Source: Arthrobacter sp. ISL-72
GTDB lineage: Bacteria; Actinomycetota; Actinomycetes; Actinomycetales; Micrococcaceae
Assembly: GCF_018613755.1 (NCBI RefSeq)
Contig: NZ_JAGGPP010000004.1
Location: 410,890 to 474,889, forward strand
Length of the DNA stretch: 64,000 nt
Direction of reading: 5' to 3'
Translations under genes and position numbers: made by a program
The notes under the pieces: generated by a model
The model's input: only the letters and a program-made list of their open reading frames with translations
What the model was told of the DNA's origin: nothing
Database searches by the model: none
In this document: positions 9,056 to 17,436 of the stretch, piece after piece
How the letters are laid out: each line of letters opens with the position of its first letter
Position numbering within the stretch: position 1 is the stretch's first letter

Positions 9056-10963
9056 CTACGCCCTCAAAGTCCCAGCCACCGCTGCTCCCACTGCCGCCTT
9101 GATCCGGCCGTGCAGTTCCCTGAGCCCATGCCGGTCGGTGCGGACCTCAATGATGCTTCGGCCCGACCTCGGCACGGTAAGCGCCTCGGCGAGTGCCGCC
9201 GTCGTACTTACCGAGCAATGCTCGACGCCGTACGCTGCGGCGAGTGCCGCGATGTCCACTGTGTGCGGGGTGCCGAAGAGGCGTTCGACGGCGTTCCCGT
9301 ACGTTCCGGCTTCGTGCACGGCGCCGTGCTCGAGGAGGTTGAAGATGGCGCCGCCGGAGTCGTTCAGGACCACTATGCGCAGCAGCGGATCGGTCTCGGC
9401 GAAGCCCAGGAGGAGCCCGCCGGCGTCGTGCAGGAAGGTCACGTCACCGAGCAGCAGCGTAGTTTCCTGCCGGCCGCCCCACGCGATTCCCGTGGCGGTG
9501 GAAATGGTGCCGTCGATGCCGGCGAGGCCGCGGTTGGCGAATACGGTGGCGGACGGTTCGGGCATGGGCTGGCCGGCGAGATCCACGTCGCGGATGCCGT
9601 TGGAGGATCCGAGCATCAACTGTCCGCGGGTGTGCTTCCAGACCAGTGCGCCGACCGACGGCCCGGTTGCCGCTGGTTCCTGGGCGAGCACCTGGTCGAG
9701 CGCGTGCTGGGCGGCGGCACCGGCCAGCAGCCACGCGTCCAGCCACGCCGCGGGTCCGCGCCCGGAGAAGTCGGCAAGGTCGCTGAGGTTGTCCAGCGGG
9801 AGCTCGGTCCGGCGGCCCGGTTCGAACCAGGCAACGGGAACCGGCTGGTAGAGGGCCGAAGCCACGTCGGCGCGGACCAGCAGCGCACTGACCGGCCGCG
9901 AAAGGGTTGGCCGGCCGAAGAGCACCACCCGCTCGATCGGCTGCGCGGAATCGGGGCCGAAGTGCTCCAGCAGCAGCCGGTACGGACCCACCGCGTTCGG
10001 GCCGAAACGCGAGTTGGAGGACGGCTCGGCCAGCAGCGGCAGGCTGTGGGCGCGGGCAAAGGCTTCGGCGACCGGTCCGGCGTCGTGCCCTGCCAGCACC
10101 ACGGTGCGCCGTTCCTCCAGGGAGTCCAGTGCGGGCGCAAACGTCAGGGGCTCGGGGCCGCGTCCCATCTTGAAGACCCGTCGGTCCGCCGCCGCCGGCA
10201 AATGGTCGCCTGCGGCAGGAACCAGCGGATCACGGAAGGCCAAATTCAGCTGCACGGGTCCGCGCGGCGTGTCCTCAAAGGCTCCGGTGGCCGCGCTCAG
10301 GGCGGTCTCCACTGCACGCTGCGGGTCCGTTCCGGCGGGAACGTCGACGGCGAATCGCACGTGTTCGCCGAAGAGGTCCAATTGGATGGTGGTCTGGTTG
10401 GCGCCGGTCCCCCGCAGCTCATCGGGCCGGTCAGCGGACAGCACCACCAGCGGAAGCGCGGCGTGGTTGGCCTCCATCACGGCCGGCATCAGGTTCCCGA
10501 CGGCGGTGCCGGACGTGGTGAGCACGGCAACCGGCGCTCCGGTGGACAACGCGAGTCCCAGCGCCGTGAACCCGGCCGATCGCTCGTCGATCCGGACCAG
10601 GAGTTCCACGCGGCCAGCGGCGTCGGCCTCCGCGAGGGCGTAGGCCAGGGGTGCCGACCGTGAACCCGGCGACACCACGACGTACCGCACGCCGCCGTCG
10701 AGCAGGGCGGACACGGCAATCCGGGCGGATTCGATGGCGGTGAGGGTGGCGCTTGCCGCTTCTCCGCGGGTGCCGGGGGTCGGGGCTGAGTCCTCGTCCT
10801 CGTGCAGAGCTGTTGGGGCGCTGGTCCCGTCCGGAGTAGCGGCGCCGGCCGCACTTGTGACTGCCGAGGCGGCCGGGGCGCCCGTGGGGTCGCCTTCGGA
10901 AAGCGGGGCGTCATCGGCGGCGGAATAGGCATCGAGCGGTTCCAGAGGGTTCTCAGAAGTCAC
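9056..10963 (-). CDS. menD: 2-succinyl-5-enolpyruvyl-6-hydroxy-3-cyclohexene-1-carboxylate synthase
   Basis: A ThDP-dependent enzyme joining 2-oxoglutarate to isochorismate in menaquinone synthesis. SPGSRSAPLA and the ThDP/metal segment GDVTFLHDAGGLLLG followed by LNDSGGAIFNLLEHG are clear. The frame extends to an ATG at 10999, but those codons (MRERW...) lie in the 32-bp repeat array. GTG 10963 with GGGAG about 10 bases before it is preferred, giving 635 residues. An Ala/Pro/Thr-rich N-terminal extension of about 60 residues precedes the conserved start. The product works between MenF and MenC, both also in this window. Confidence 0.9.
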   Translation of the reverse strand: MTSENPLEPLDAYSAADDAPLSEGDPTGAPAASAVTSAAGAATPDGTSAPTALHEDEDSAPTPGTRGEAASATLTAIESARIAVSALLDGGVRYVVVSPGSRSAPLAYALAEADAAGRVELLVRIDERSAGFTALGLALSTGAPVAVLTTSGTAVGNLMPAVMEANHAALPLVVLSADRPDELRGTGANQTTIQLDLFGEHVRFAVDVPAGTDPQRAVETALSAATGAFEDTPRGPVQLNLAFRDPLVPAAGDHLPAAADRRVFKMGRGPEPLTFAPALDSLEERRTVVLAGHDAGPVAEAFARAHSLPLLAEPSSNSRFGPNAVGPYRLLLEHFGPDSAQPIERVVLFGRPTLSRPVSALLVRADVASALYQPVPVAWFEPGRRTELPLDNLSDLADFSGRGPAAWLDAWLLAGAAAQHALDQVLAQEPAATGPSVGALVWKHTRGQLMLGSSNGIRDVDLAGQPMPEPSATVFANRGLAGIDGTISTATGIAWGGRQETTLLLGDVTFLHDAGGLLLGFAETDPLLRIVVLNDSGGAIFNLLEHGAVHEAGTYGNAVERLFGTPHTVDIAALAAAYGVEHCSVSTTAALAEALTVPRSGRSIIEVRTDRHGLRELHGRIKAAVGAAVAGTLRA

Positions 10964-10987
10964 CAACCCAGTCTCCCACCAACCCCA

Positions 10988-11148
10988 ACGCTCTCTCACT
11001 TCCTGCCGCCCAAACCCAAACGCTCTCTCACTACCTAATGAGAGAGCGTCCCGGAAAAACCCTCCAGACGTGAGAGAGCGTCCCCGAAAAACCCGCCGGA
11101 AGTGAGAGAGCGTCCGGGAAAAACCCGCCGGAAATGAGAGAGCGTCCG
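10988..11148. repeat. 32-bp periodic repeat array A (2 inverted + 4 direct units)
   Basis: ACGCTCTCTCA occurs at 10988 and 11020. The reverse complement TGAGAGAGCGT occurs at 11039, 11071, 11103 and 11135. All successive same-strand spacings are exactly 32 bases. Between cores the direct units share AAAAACCCGCCGGAAG-like sequence. The two orientations face each other across 8 bases, so a transcript could form a long stem. The array lies between the divergent starts of menD and the lacI-type gene and would shape both 5' regions. Confidence 0.9.
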
Positions 11149-11151
11149 ATA

Positions 11152-11167
11152 GCTCACACGAGTTAGG
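11152..11167. promoter_or_regulatory. Putative LacI autoregulatory operator
   Basis: The 16-mer GCTCACACGAGTTAGG matches the perfect palindrome CCTAACACGTGTTAGG of the fructan operon promoter at 13 of 16 positions. It lies 41 bases before the lacI-type start, a normal position for autoregulation. Confidence 0.6.
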
Positions 11168-11208
11168 TAAACTGCAGCAAAGCAGTGATTAACCCAGAGG
11201 ATCAGCCC

Positions 11209-12315
11209 ATGAACCGCAAGGCCACCGCACTGGACGTCGCTAAGCTGGCCGGCGTCTCGCGCAGCGCTGTGTCGCTCGTGCTCAACGGGCGGGGCGACGG
11301 CAACGTGGCCCTCGAGAGCCAGCAGCGCATACGGGAAGCAGCCGCCGCGCTCAACTACTCGCCCAACAAGATCGCCCTGAGCCTGCGGAACCAGCAGTCG
11401 CGGGTCATCGGGATCGTCTCGGACCAGGTGGTGACCAGTCCGTTCGACGGCAACATCATCGCGGGCGCCGATGCTGTGGCACGCTCGCACGGCTTTGTCA
11501 CTGTCGTGATGGACACGGAGCTGGACGAGTCCCGGGACGAGGGTGCGGTGGACACCTTGCTGGACCGGCAGGTCGACGGATTGATGTACGTCACCGTGGG
11601 CCTGCGTCCGCTCCACGTGCCGCCGAACATGGCGCGTGTCCCGTCCATCCTGGCCAACTGTTTCGACGACCGCCCGGACGCCGGCCTTCCCGCGGTCATA
11701 CCCGATGAGGTCCGCGGCGGCCGGGAAGCCGCTGAGCACGTCATGGCCCTCGGACACCGGGACATAGCCTTCCTCGCGGGCGACTCCCTGACGCCCGCTG
11801 CACCCCGCCGGATCGAGGGCTACCGCGAGGCCTTCAGCGGCGCCGGCCTTGAGGTCAACGAGGACCGTGTGCTGCAGGTCGGTTGGGATATCGACGCCGG
11901 ATTCCACGGCGCCATGAAGCTCCTCGACGGCGTGGAACCAGCCCGGCGGCCCACCGCCATCCTGTGCGCCAACGACCGGTTGGCCGTCGGCGTCGTGCTC
12001 GCCTGCTACCGTCTTGGCCTGACCATCCCGCAGGACGTGTCGGTCATGGGCTACGACGACGAATTCCGCATCGCCAAAGCCATGGTTCCCGCCCTCAGCA
12101 CCATGGCACTCCCGCTCCGGGAAATGGGCGCCGCCGCCATGACCGCGCTGCTCGCCGAGGTTGGGGCCACTCCGGCCGGAAAGAACGACGACGGCGGCCC
12201 GGCTGCCGGCGCCGCTACTCCTGCCGGTGCTGCTGCCGGCGCCGGCGCCGAGACGATGGTTCCCTGCCGCCTGGTGGTCCGTGATTCCACCGGCCCCGCC
12301 CCCGCCGGGCGTTAG
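11209..12315 (+). CDS. LacI-family transcriptional regulator of the fructan operon
   Basis: A 368-residue LacI/GalR protein. The N-terminal helix-turn-helix reads ALDVAKLAGVSRSAVSLVLNG, followed by the hinge region and a periplasmic-binding-like sugar domain (FLAGDSLTPAAPRRIEGY and VMGYDDEFRIAKAMVPALSTM). ATG 11209 is chosen over an in-frame ATG 24 bases upstream because AGAGG precedes it at good spacing and it gives the family N-terminus. The C-terminal region carries an Ala/Gly-rich insertion from a GC-rich low-complexity tract. It converges on the GH32 gene and probably represses the minus-strand sugar operon whose promoter carries matching operators. Confidence 0.88.
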   Translation: MNRKATALDVAKLAGVSRSAVSLVLNGRGDGNVALESQQRIREAAAALNYSPNKIALSLRNQQSRVIGIVSDQVVTSPFDGNIIAGADAVARSHGFVTVVMDTELDESRDEGAVDTLLDRQVDGLMYVTVGLRPLHVPPNMARVPSILANCFDDRPDAGLPAVIPDEVRGGREAAEHVMALGHRDIAFLAGDSLTPAAPRRIEGYREAFSGAGLEVNEDRVLQVGWDIDAGFHGAMKLLDGVEPARRPTAILCANDRLAVGVVLACYRLGLTIPQDVSVMGYDDEFRIAKAMVPALSTMALPLREMGAAAMTALLAEVGATPAGKNDDGGPAAGAATPAGAAAGAGAETMVPCRLVVRDSTGPAPAGR

Positions 12316-12325
12316 CCCCGGCGGG
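12301..12325. terminator. Bidirectional terminator hairpin between lacI-type and GH32 genes
   Basis: CCCGCCGGG (12301-12309) pairs with CCCGGCGGG (12317-12325) around a 7-base loop that contains the regulator's stop codon. It lies between two convergent genes. No T-tract follows. Confidence 0.55.
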
Positions 12326-12341
12326 AGGTGGTCCGCCGTCG

Positions 12342-13775
12342 TTAGTTCCCGACTGTGGGCTGCCTCAGCTGCCAGACGTCGGCGGTGGCATCAGCCGGAA
12401 GGTGCAGCTGCCACTCTTCACCGGCGGCCGGGTAGGCGCGGAGGGTCGTGGCCACGGAACCGGCCCGATACACTTCCACCAGCGAGGCATCCACGAAGAT
12501 CCGCAGCTCCTCCCCCGGCTGCAGGTTTCCGCTGAACACGGTCTGGCGGCTGCCGCCTCCCACCAGCAGGAGTTCGACGGCGGCGCCCCCACCCGTGCCG
12601 GTCCCGCCAACAGCAGCACCACTGACCGAAGGCGCAGTCACCACGGTTTCAGCGAACGGGGGAAGCACAACGACTCCTCCGGCCTGGCGGGCCGTCTGCC
12701 TTCCCCGGTAGGCCTCGACTTCGGGAGCAGGGCTGACGGCAAGCGCGCCGTCGACCACCGAGAGTTCACGAGGGAAGGTCAGGACTCCGGCCCAGCCGGC
12801 AGCGTCGATTTCGTCCTGGTTGCGGCCGCGGCGACCGTCGCGACCGGCCCCCTCATTGGCCCAGCCCCACAGCAGTGCCCGGTCCTCCAGCGCCACGATC
12901 TGCGGCGCATAGAAGTCGCGCCCGAGGTCGGACTTCCCGCCGCCGCGGGGTGTGAACACCGGCAGCCCGGTTCCGGGGTCCTCGGCCAGCGAACCGACCA
13001 GGTGCCCCACACCGTTGGCGTGCTCGTGCTGGTCGCCGGAGAGCCAGAGCGAGAACATCATCAGCCAGGTCCCGGAATCGCCGGATTCCCCGGCCGAATC
13101 GGGCACCCGCACCAGCTGCGGGCATTCCCAGATCTCGGCGGGCGTGAATTCGGCGGCCACCGGGTTCTCCGAGGTGAGCCAGATGCCCTGGTATTTCCAG
13201 TCGGACATGTCCTCCACTGTGTACAGAAGCAGCGCGGCGTGCCCGTTGGCGAGACCGGCGCCCTGCATGGCGTACCGCTTGCCGTTGAACCGGAAGATGA
13301 AGGGATCCCGCACTGCCGTGACCTGCCCGTCATCGGGCATTGTCGCCGCCACCTGGCCGGTCTGCTCCCAGAAGACCAGGTCCTCCGAACCGCGGGCGAC
13401 GACCACCTCGGAGTGGCCCCTGTCACCCCGGACGCCGGAGTACGCAGCGGTGGGAACACCGCCGTCGTCCGTCACCACACCGGTCCAGCAGCCATACTCA
13501 TCCGGCCCGCCGTGCTGCGGGCGCAGCGCCACCGGGTGCTCCGCCCAGCGCACCAGGTCCGCGGAGCTCACGTGGCCCCAGGTGATCCGGTGGTGGCGGG
13601 CCGAGTCCGGGTTGTACTGGAAGAACACGTGGTACCGGCCGTTGAGGTAGCTGATGCCGTTGGGATCGTTGATCCAGCCCTGCGCGGGACGGGGGTGGAA
13701 CCGCGGGAAGGCGGGGTCGGGGTGGGCGGCGGCGACGTCGTCGAAGTGGACGGCGGCGAGGTCCGGGGAGGACAT
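12342..13775 (-). CDS. GH32 beta-fructosidase (sucrose/levan/inulin hydrolase)
   Basis: A 477-residue glycoside hydrolase family 32 enzyme that releases fructose from sucrose or fructans. The catalytic nucleophile motif WINDPNG is near residue 34, the RDP motif appears as VRDPFIFR, and the acid/base motif as WECPQL. No signal peptide is seen, so hydrolysis should be intracellular after uptake. It is the last gene of a four-gene operon with a carbohydrate ABC transporter. Sucrose versus fructo-oligosaccharide preference cannot be told from sequence. Confidence 0.93.
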   Translation of the reverse strand: MSSPDLAAVHFDDVAAAHPDPAFPRFHPRPAQGWINDPNGISYLNGRYHVFFQYNPDSARHHRITWGHVSSADLVRWAEHPVALRPQHGGPDEYGCWTGVVTDDGGVPTAAYSGVRGDRGHSEVVVARGSEDLVFWEQTGQVAATMPDDGQVTAVRDPFIFRFNGKRYAMQGAGLANGHAALLLYTVEDMSDWKYQGIWLTSENPVAAEFTPAEIWECPQLVRVPDSAGESGDSGTWLMMFSLWLSGDQHEHANGVGHLVGSLAEDPGTGLPVFTPRGGGKSDLGRDFYAPQIVALEDRALLWGWANEGAGRDGRRGRNQDEIDAAGWAGVLTFPRELSVVDGALAVSPAPEVEAYRGRQTARQAGGVVVLPPFAETVVTAPSVSGAAVGGTGTGGGAAVELLLVGGGSRQTVFSGNLQPGEELRIFVDASLVEVYRAGSVATTLRAYPAAGEEWQLHLPADATADVWQLRQPTVGN

Positions 13776-13804
13776 GGCGGGGCCTTTCGGTCTTGAGGGA
13801 GAGG

Positions 13805-14707
13805 TTATTTTCCGGTGCCGGCCGTGAGGCCGTCCTGGAGGGCGCGTTGGCCGAACATAAAGACCACCAGCGCCGGAATCATGGACAGGACCACGCCGGC
13901 CAGCACCACCGAGATGCTCCCGGTGCCAAGGTTGCCCTGGAGCGAGACGAGGCCCAGCGGAAGGGTGAAGTTTTGCTCGGAGATGGTCAGGATGAGTGGA
14001 CGGAAGAACTCGTTCCAGTGGAAGTTGAACGCGAGGATTCCCACGATCGCCATGCCGGGCATCGCCAGAGGTGCGTAGATGGAACGGAAGGTCCGCCAGG
14101 GCGAGGCACCGTCGATCGCGGCGGCCTCCGCGAGCTCAACGGGGAGTCCCATGAAGTACTGGCGCATCAGGAAGGTGCCGAACGCCGTCGGGATGGCCGG
14201 AAGGATCAGTGCCAGCAGCGTGTCCGAGAGGCCCATGCCGCGGATCAGCATAAAGACGGGCACGATCGTGACCTGCACCGGCACCATCATGGTGGCCAGC
14301 ACGATCGAGAACAGTGCCCCGCGGCCCCGGAACTTCAGGTGCGCAAACGCGTAGCCGGCCATCGCGGCGGAGACCATCTGGCCCACGGCGATCAGCCCGG
14401 TCACCAGGGCGCTGTTGAGGACAAGGAGGAAGATATTCAGCTGCTGGAATACTTCCCCGTAGGACGTGAAGTCCGGGTTCCAGGGGATGAACGACGGCGG
14501 CAGCTTGAACGACTCCGACGGCGACCGCAGCGAGGTGGAGAGGGTCCACAGGACCGGGCCAAGGGTCAGGGCGGCCGCGATCAGCAGCAGGAGGACGCGG
14601 ACCGTGAAGTTCCAGCTGAACCTGCGCCGGCTGGGCGTTTCCGGGAGGCCCTGGGACAGCTTCGGGGAATGCCCGGGCGCCAGGCCGTGCTCTGTTGTGG
14701 TGGTCAT
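13805..14707 (-). CDS. Carbohydrate ABC transporter permease (MalG type)
   Basis: A 300-residue permease of the CUT1 family. The docking loop reads VELAEAAAIDGASPWRTF, and hydrophobic segments are spread across the protein with a short cytosolic N-terminus. The start lies 8 bases after the stop of the MalF-type gene and is preceded by AAGG. It forms the membrane channel with its neighbour for uptake of fructose-containing sugars, as inferred from the linked GH32 gene. Confidence 0.93.
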   Translation of the reverse strand: MTTTTEHGLAPGHSPKLSQGLPETPSRRRFSWNFTVRVLLLLIAAALTLGPVLWTLSTSLRSPSESFKLPPSFIPWNPDFTSYGEVFQQLNIFLLVLNSALVTGLIAVGQMVSAAMAGYAFAHLKFRGRGALFSIVLATMMVPVQVTIVPVFMLIRGMGLSDTLLALILPAIPTAFGTFLMRQYFMGLPVELAEAAAIDGASPWRTFRSIYAPLAMPGMAIVGILAFNFHWNEFFRPLILTISEQNFTLPLGLVSLQGNLGTGSISVVLAGVVLSMIPALVVFMFGQRALQDGLTAGTGK

Positions 14708-14715
14708 GGCTGGCC

Positions 14716-15714
14716 TTACTGGTAGAAGACGAATCGTTTGCTGAGCCGGAACTGCGCTGCCGTGATGGCCATGATGATCAGGGTGAGGAGCACGCCGATG
14801 GCGGAGGCCTGACCGAATTCGAGGCGCTGGAAGGCCGATTCGAAGATCACCATGACGGCGGTGCGCGTGGAGTCGCCCGGGCCGCCGCGGGTCAGTACAT
14901 AGGGCTGGTCGAACACCTGCAGCGCGCTGATGATGGCCATCACCGAGGCCACCAGCGTGGTGGGGCTTAGCAGGGGCAGGGTCACGTGCAGGTGTTTGCG
15001 CCAGCCGGTGGCGCCGTCGATGGATGCAGCTTCATATGTCTCGACGGGAATGGAGGCCAGCCCGCCGATGAACAGCAGGAAGGAGAACCCGAAGTTCTGC
15101 CACACGTAAACCAGGATCACGACGGCGGCGGACCCGCCCGGCGTGGTCAGCCACGGCACCGCGGGGATGCCGACGAGGGACAGGAACCAGTTGACCACGC
15201 CGAACTGTTCGTTGAAGAGGTACCGCATGAAGATGGACACCGAGGCCGCGGACAGGATCAGCGGGAAGAAGAACGCAGACCGAAAGAACACCCGCAGCCA
15301 GGCCGGCATTTTCTCCTGCACCATGATCGCCAATGCGAGGGCGAGCCCCAGCTGCAGGGCCACAGCCACCACCACGAACAGGATGGTGTTCACGAAGGAA
15401 ACCCGGACCGTGGGGTCCTGGACCACTTCGGAGAAATTGTCGAAGCCTACGAACGTGGGCGCCGAAATGATGTCCCAGCGGAAGAAGGCAAGGACCACGG
15501 ACGCCACGATCGGGATCAGCGTGAACAAGCCCATGCCCAGGATGGTGGGGGCCAGGAAGACCCAGGCCAGCCAGCGCTGGCTGTGCCTGCCGTTGTGGCG
15601 GGGGTGGGCGGCACCGGCCTTCTGCGACTTGGCCCCGGCAACGCGGGCCGCCATCGGGGTCGCCGTTTTATCGGTCCGCTTCGGCCGCTCCCGCCGAGGG
15701 GTGGTGGTGCTCAT
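14716..15714 (-). CDS. Carbohydrate ABC transporter permease (MalF type)
   Basis: A 332-residue CUT1-family permease with a charged N-terminal tail, then about six membrane segments. The docking motif is YEAASIDGATGWRKHLHVTLPLL. Its ATG overlaps the stop of the binding-protein gene by 4 bases (15711-15714), indicating translational coupling. No ATPase gene is in the operon, so a shared MsiK-type ATPase elsewhere is probably used, as is usual in actinobacteria. Confidence 0.93.
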   Translation of the reverse strand: MSTTTPRRERPKRTDKTATPMAARVAGAKSQKAGAAHPRHNGRHSQRWLAWVFLAPTILGMGLFTLIPIVASVVLAFFRWDIISAPTFVGFDNFSEVVQDPTVRVSFVNTILFVVVAVALQLGLALALAIMVQEKMPAWLRVFFRSAFFFPLILSAASVSIFMRYLFNEQFGVVNWFLSLVGIPAVPWLTTPGGSAAVVILVYVWQNFGFSFLLFIGGLASIPVETYEAASIDGATGWRKHLHVTLPLLSPTTLVASVMAIISALQVFDQPYVLTRGGPGDSTRTAVMVIFESAFQRLEFGQASAIGVLLTLIIMAITAAQFRLSKRFVFYQ

Positions 15715-17132
15715 GACTGCCTCCTCAGGGCCAGTTCAAGGTCGCGCTGCATGGATGCGAGGGCCTGCTTGAGCTGCCGCTCGTCGCCGCTGACGGCCAG
15801 CGATACGTTCTTCATCAGGGCCGTTTCGACGGCGGCCTGCTGCGGTGGTGCCGGAATGGGGCCGGTGGTGGGGAACCGGTCCAGGGTGTCGTAGAAGACC
15901 TTCCAGTGGGCGGGTCCCTTGCCGGCGTAGAGCCGTTCGTTGACCATGGAGCGGCGCGCCGGGGTGGTGACTGGGTTGGGGAAGATCAGCTCCATCGCCT
16001 CGCGGCTGGAGCTGAACTTGATCCATTCCCAGGCGGCGTCCTTGTCCTTGGCGGTCTTCATGATCGCGTAACCGGCGGTGCCGAACTGGTGACGCTGCGT
16101 CTTCCAGCGCGGGAAAAACTGGACGTCGAAGTCACTTGCGCCCATCCCGGCCTCGTGCAGGCCCTGCACCCAGTAGCCGCCGGCCGGTGTGGTCCCGATG
16201 CGGTTGGAAGCGAACAGCCCGACGAGGGAACTGCCGCCACCCTCCTCCGGACGGACACCGAGCCCGTCCTTGACCAGCCCGCGGAGGTAGTCGAAGGACT
16301 CGAACACGCGGTCGTCGTCGGCGTTCGGCTCGAGCCACTGGTATCCGCCGGACCGGAGGCTGCGGGAGGGATCGTTGGCGTAGAAACCGTCCCAAAGCCA
16401 GTCCCCGCCTGCGGACCGGGTTTCCTTCAGGAAGCTGGTGTCGTTCGCGTAGAGCCATGGCACGACGCCTCCGAACAGCCGGTTGGTCCAGTAGTACGGC
16501 GTGAAGTCCGAGGTGCGGGCCTTGCGCATGGCGGCGAGGCTGTTGCGGAAGTCCACATGGGTCCAGTCGTCGGCCGGGCGCTCCAGGCCGGCCTGCGCGA
16601 ATGCGGTGGTGTTGTAATACATGTTGGCGGCATTCCAGTCCATGGGGAGCTGGTACAGGCTGCCCTTGTACATGAAAGCCTCCACCAGGCTGGGGTGGAC
16701 GTCCGCGAAGAACTCGGCCATGTCCGCGGCGTCGCGGCGCACATATTCGTCGAGCGGATGGGCGAGCTTTTCGGCGAAAAGCTGGGCGCCCTCGGTGGCC
16801 ACGTAGACCACATCCGGGGGCGTGCCTGCGGCCACCATGGTGAGGATCTTGGTGAAGAAGTCTTTCCAGTCGACGGCCTGGATGGCCTGGACCTTGACCT
16901 TGATCTCCGGGTGGAGTCGAGTGAAGGCATCGATGGCGCGCTGGCGGGCGGCGGCGTCCGCGGCGGTGCCCATGATGGCGATGCTGAGGCTGTTGTCTCC
17001 GCGGCCTGGAATGTCGGTCCCCGAGAGCCGGGGCCACGACGCCACGGTTGCTCCGATAATTCCCGCGCCGAGGGCACCGAGGGCGGTGCGGCGGGTGATC
17101 TCCCGCAGGTGCCCGTGTGTGGCTCCGGTCAT
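15711..17132 (-). CDS. Tat-exported carbohydrate ABC transporter substrate-binding protein
   Basis: A 473-residue family 1 extracellular binding protein for the linked fructan/sucrose transporter. The N-terminus shows a twin-arginine motif (TRRTALG) and a hydrophobic stretch, without a clear lipobox Cys. Export by Tat is therefore likely, and anchoring is unclear. ATG 17132 is chosen because AAGGAAAG precedes it. An ATG at 17177 in the same frame lies inside the operator region and is rejected. It is the first gene of the operon binding protein-MalF-MalG-GH32. Confidence 0.88.
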   Translation of the reverse strand: MTGATHGHLREITRRTALGALGAGIIGATVASWPRLSGTDIPGRGDNSLSIAIMGTAADAAARQRAIDAFTRLHPEIKVKVQAIQAVDWKDFFTKILTMVAAGTPPDVVYVATEGAQLFAEKLAHPLDEYVRRDAADMAEFFADVHPSLVEAFMYKGSLYQLPMDWNAANMYYNTTAFAQAGLERPADDWTHVDFRNSLAAMRKARTSDFTPYYWTNRLFGGVVPWLYANDTSFLKETRSAGGDWLWDGFYANDPSRSLRSGGYQWLEPNADDDRVFESFDYLRGLVKDGLGVRPEEGGGSSLVGLFASNRIGTTPAGGYWVQGLHEAGMGASDFDVQFFPRWKTQRHQFGTAGYAIMKTAKDKDAAWEWIKFSSSREAMELIFPNPVTTPARRSMVNERLYAGKGPAHWKVFYDTLDRFPTTGPIPAPPQQAAVETALMKNVSLAVSGDERQLKQALASMQRDLELALRRQS

Positions 17133-17144
17133 GTCTCTTTCCTT

Positions 17145-17192
17145 CCTAACACGTGTTAGGTACTTTAGATGCCTCACCTAACACGTGTCAAG
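17145..17192. promoter_or_regulatory. Tandem LacI-type operators of the fructan operon
   Basis: CCTAACACGTGTTAGG at 17145-17160 is a perfect 16-bp palindrome with the CG centre typical of LacI-family sites. A second copy, CCTAACACGTGTCAAG at 17177-17192, differs at two positions. Their centres are 32 bp apart, about three helical turns, which would let two dimers bind the same DNA face. The first site ends 13 bases before the start codon, so bound repressor would block transcription of the operon. Confidence 0.8.
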
Positions 17193-17207
17193 CATCACAA
17201 TCCCTTG

Positions 17208-17376
17208 CCCCTCTCTCACTACCTACCGCTTCCCGCGCGACGCTCTCTCACGTCCTGCTGCTTAAGCCCGCACGCTCTCTCACCCTTCCGGAGCAACGGC
17301 GAGAGAGCGTTTGAGAAAAACGAGCGAAAGGTGAGAGAGCGTTTGAGGAAAACCCGCAGGATATGAGAGAACGTTG
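17208..17376. repeat. 32-bp periodic repeat array B (3 inverted + 3 direct units)
   Basis: Inverted cores lie at 17208 (degenerate), 17240 and 17272. Direct cores lie at 17300, 17332 and 17364. The period is 32 bases throughout each side. The two sides face across a 17-base centre. The array is 61 bases past the argS stop and directly upstream of the fructan operators. Confidence 0.88.
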
Positions 17377-17436
17377 CAGGGGAAGATCCGGTGCCGGCCC
17401 GAAAAGGACCAGCCCAGGTTACGCCAAGCAGTGCCG

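Noticed and set aside
10964..10999. ATG 10999 as menD start
   Set aside because: These codons fall in the repeat array; GTG 10963 has a ribosome site and fits better.
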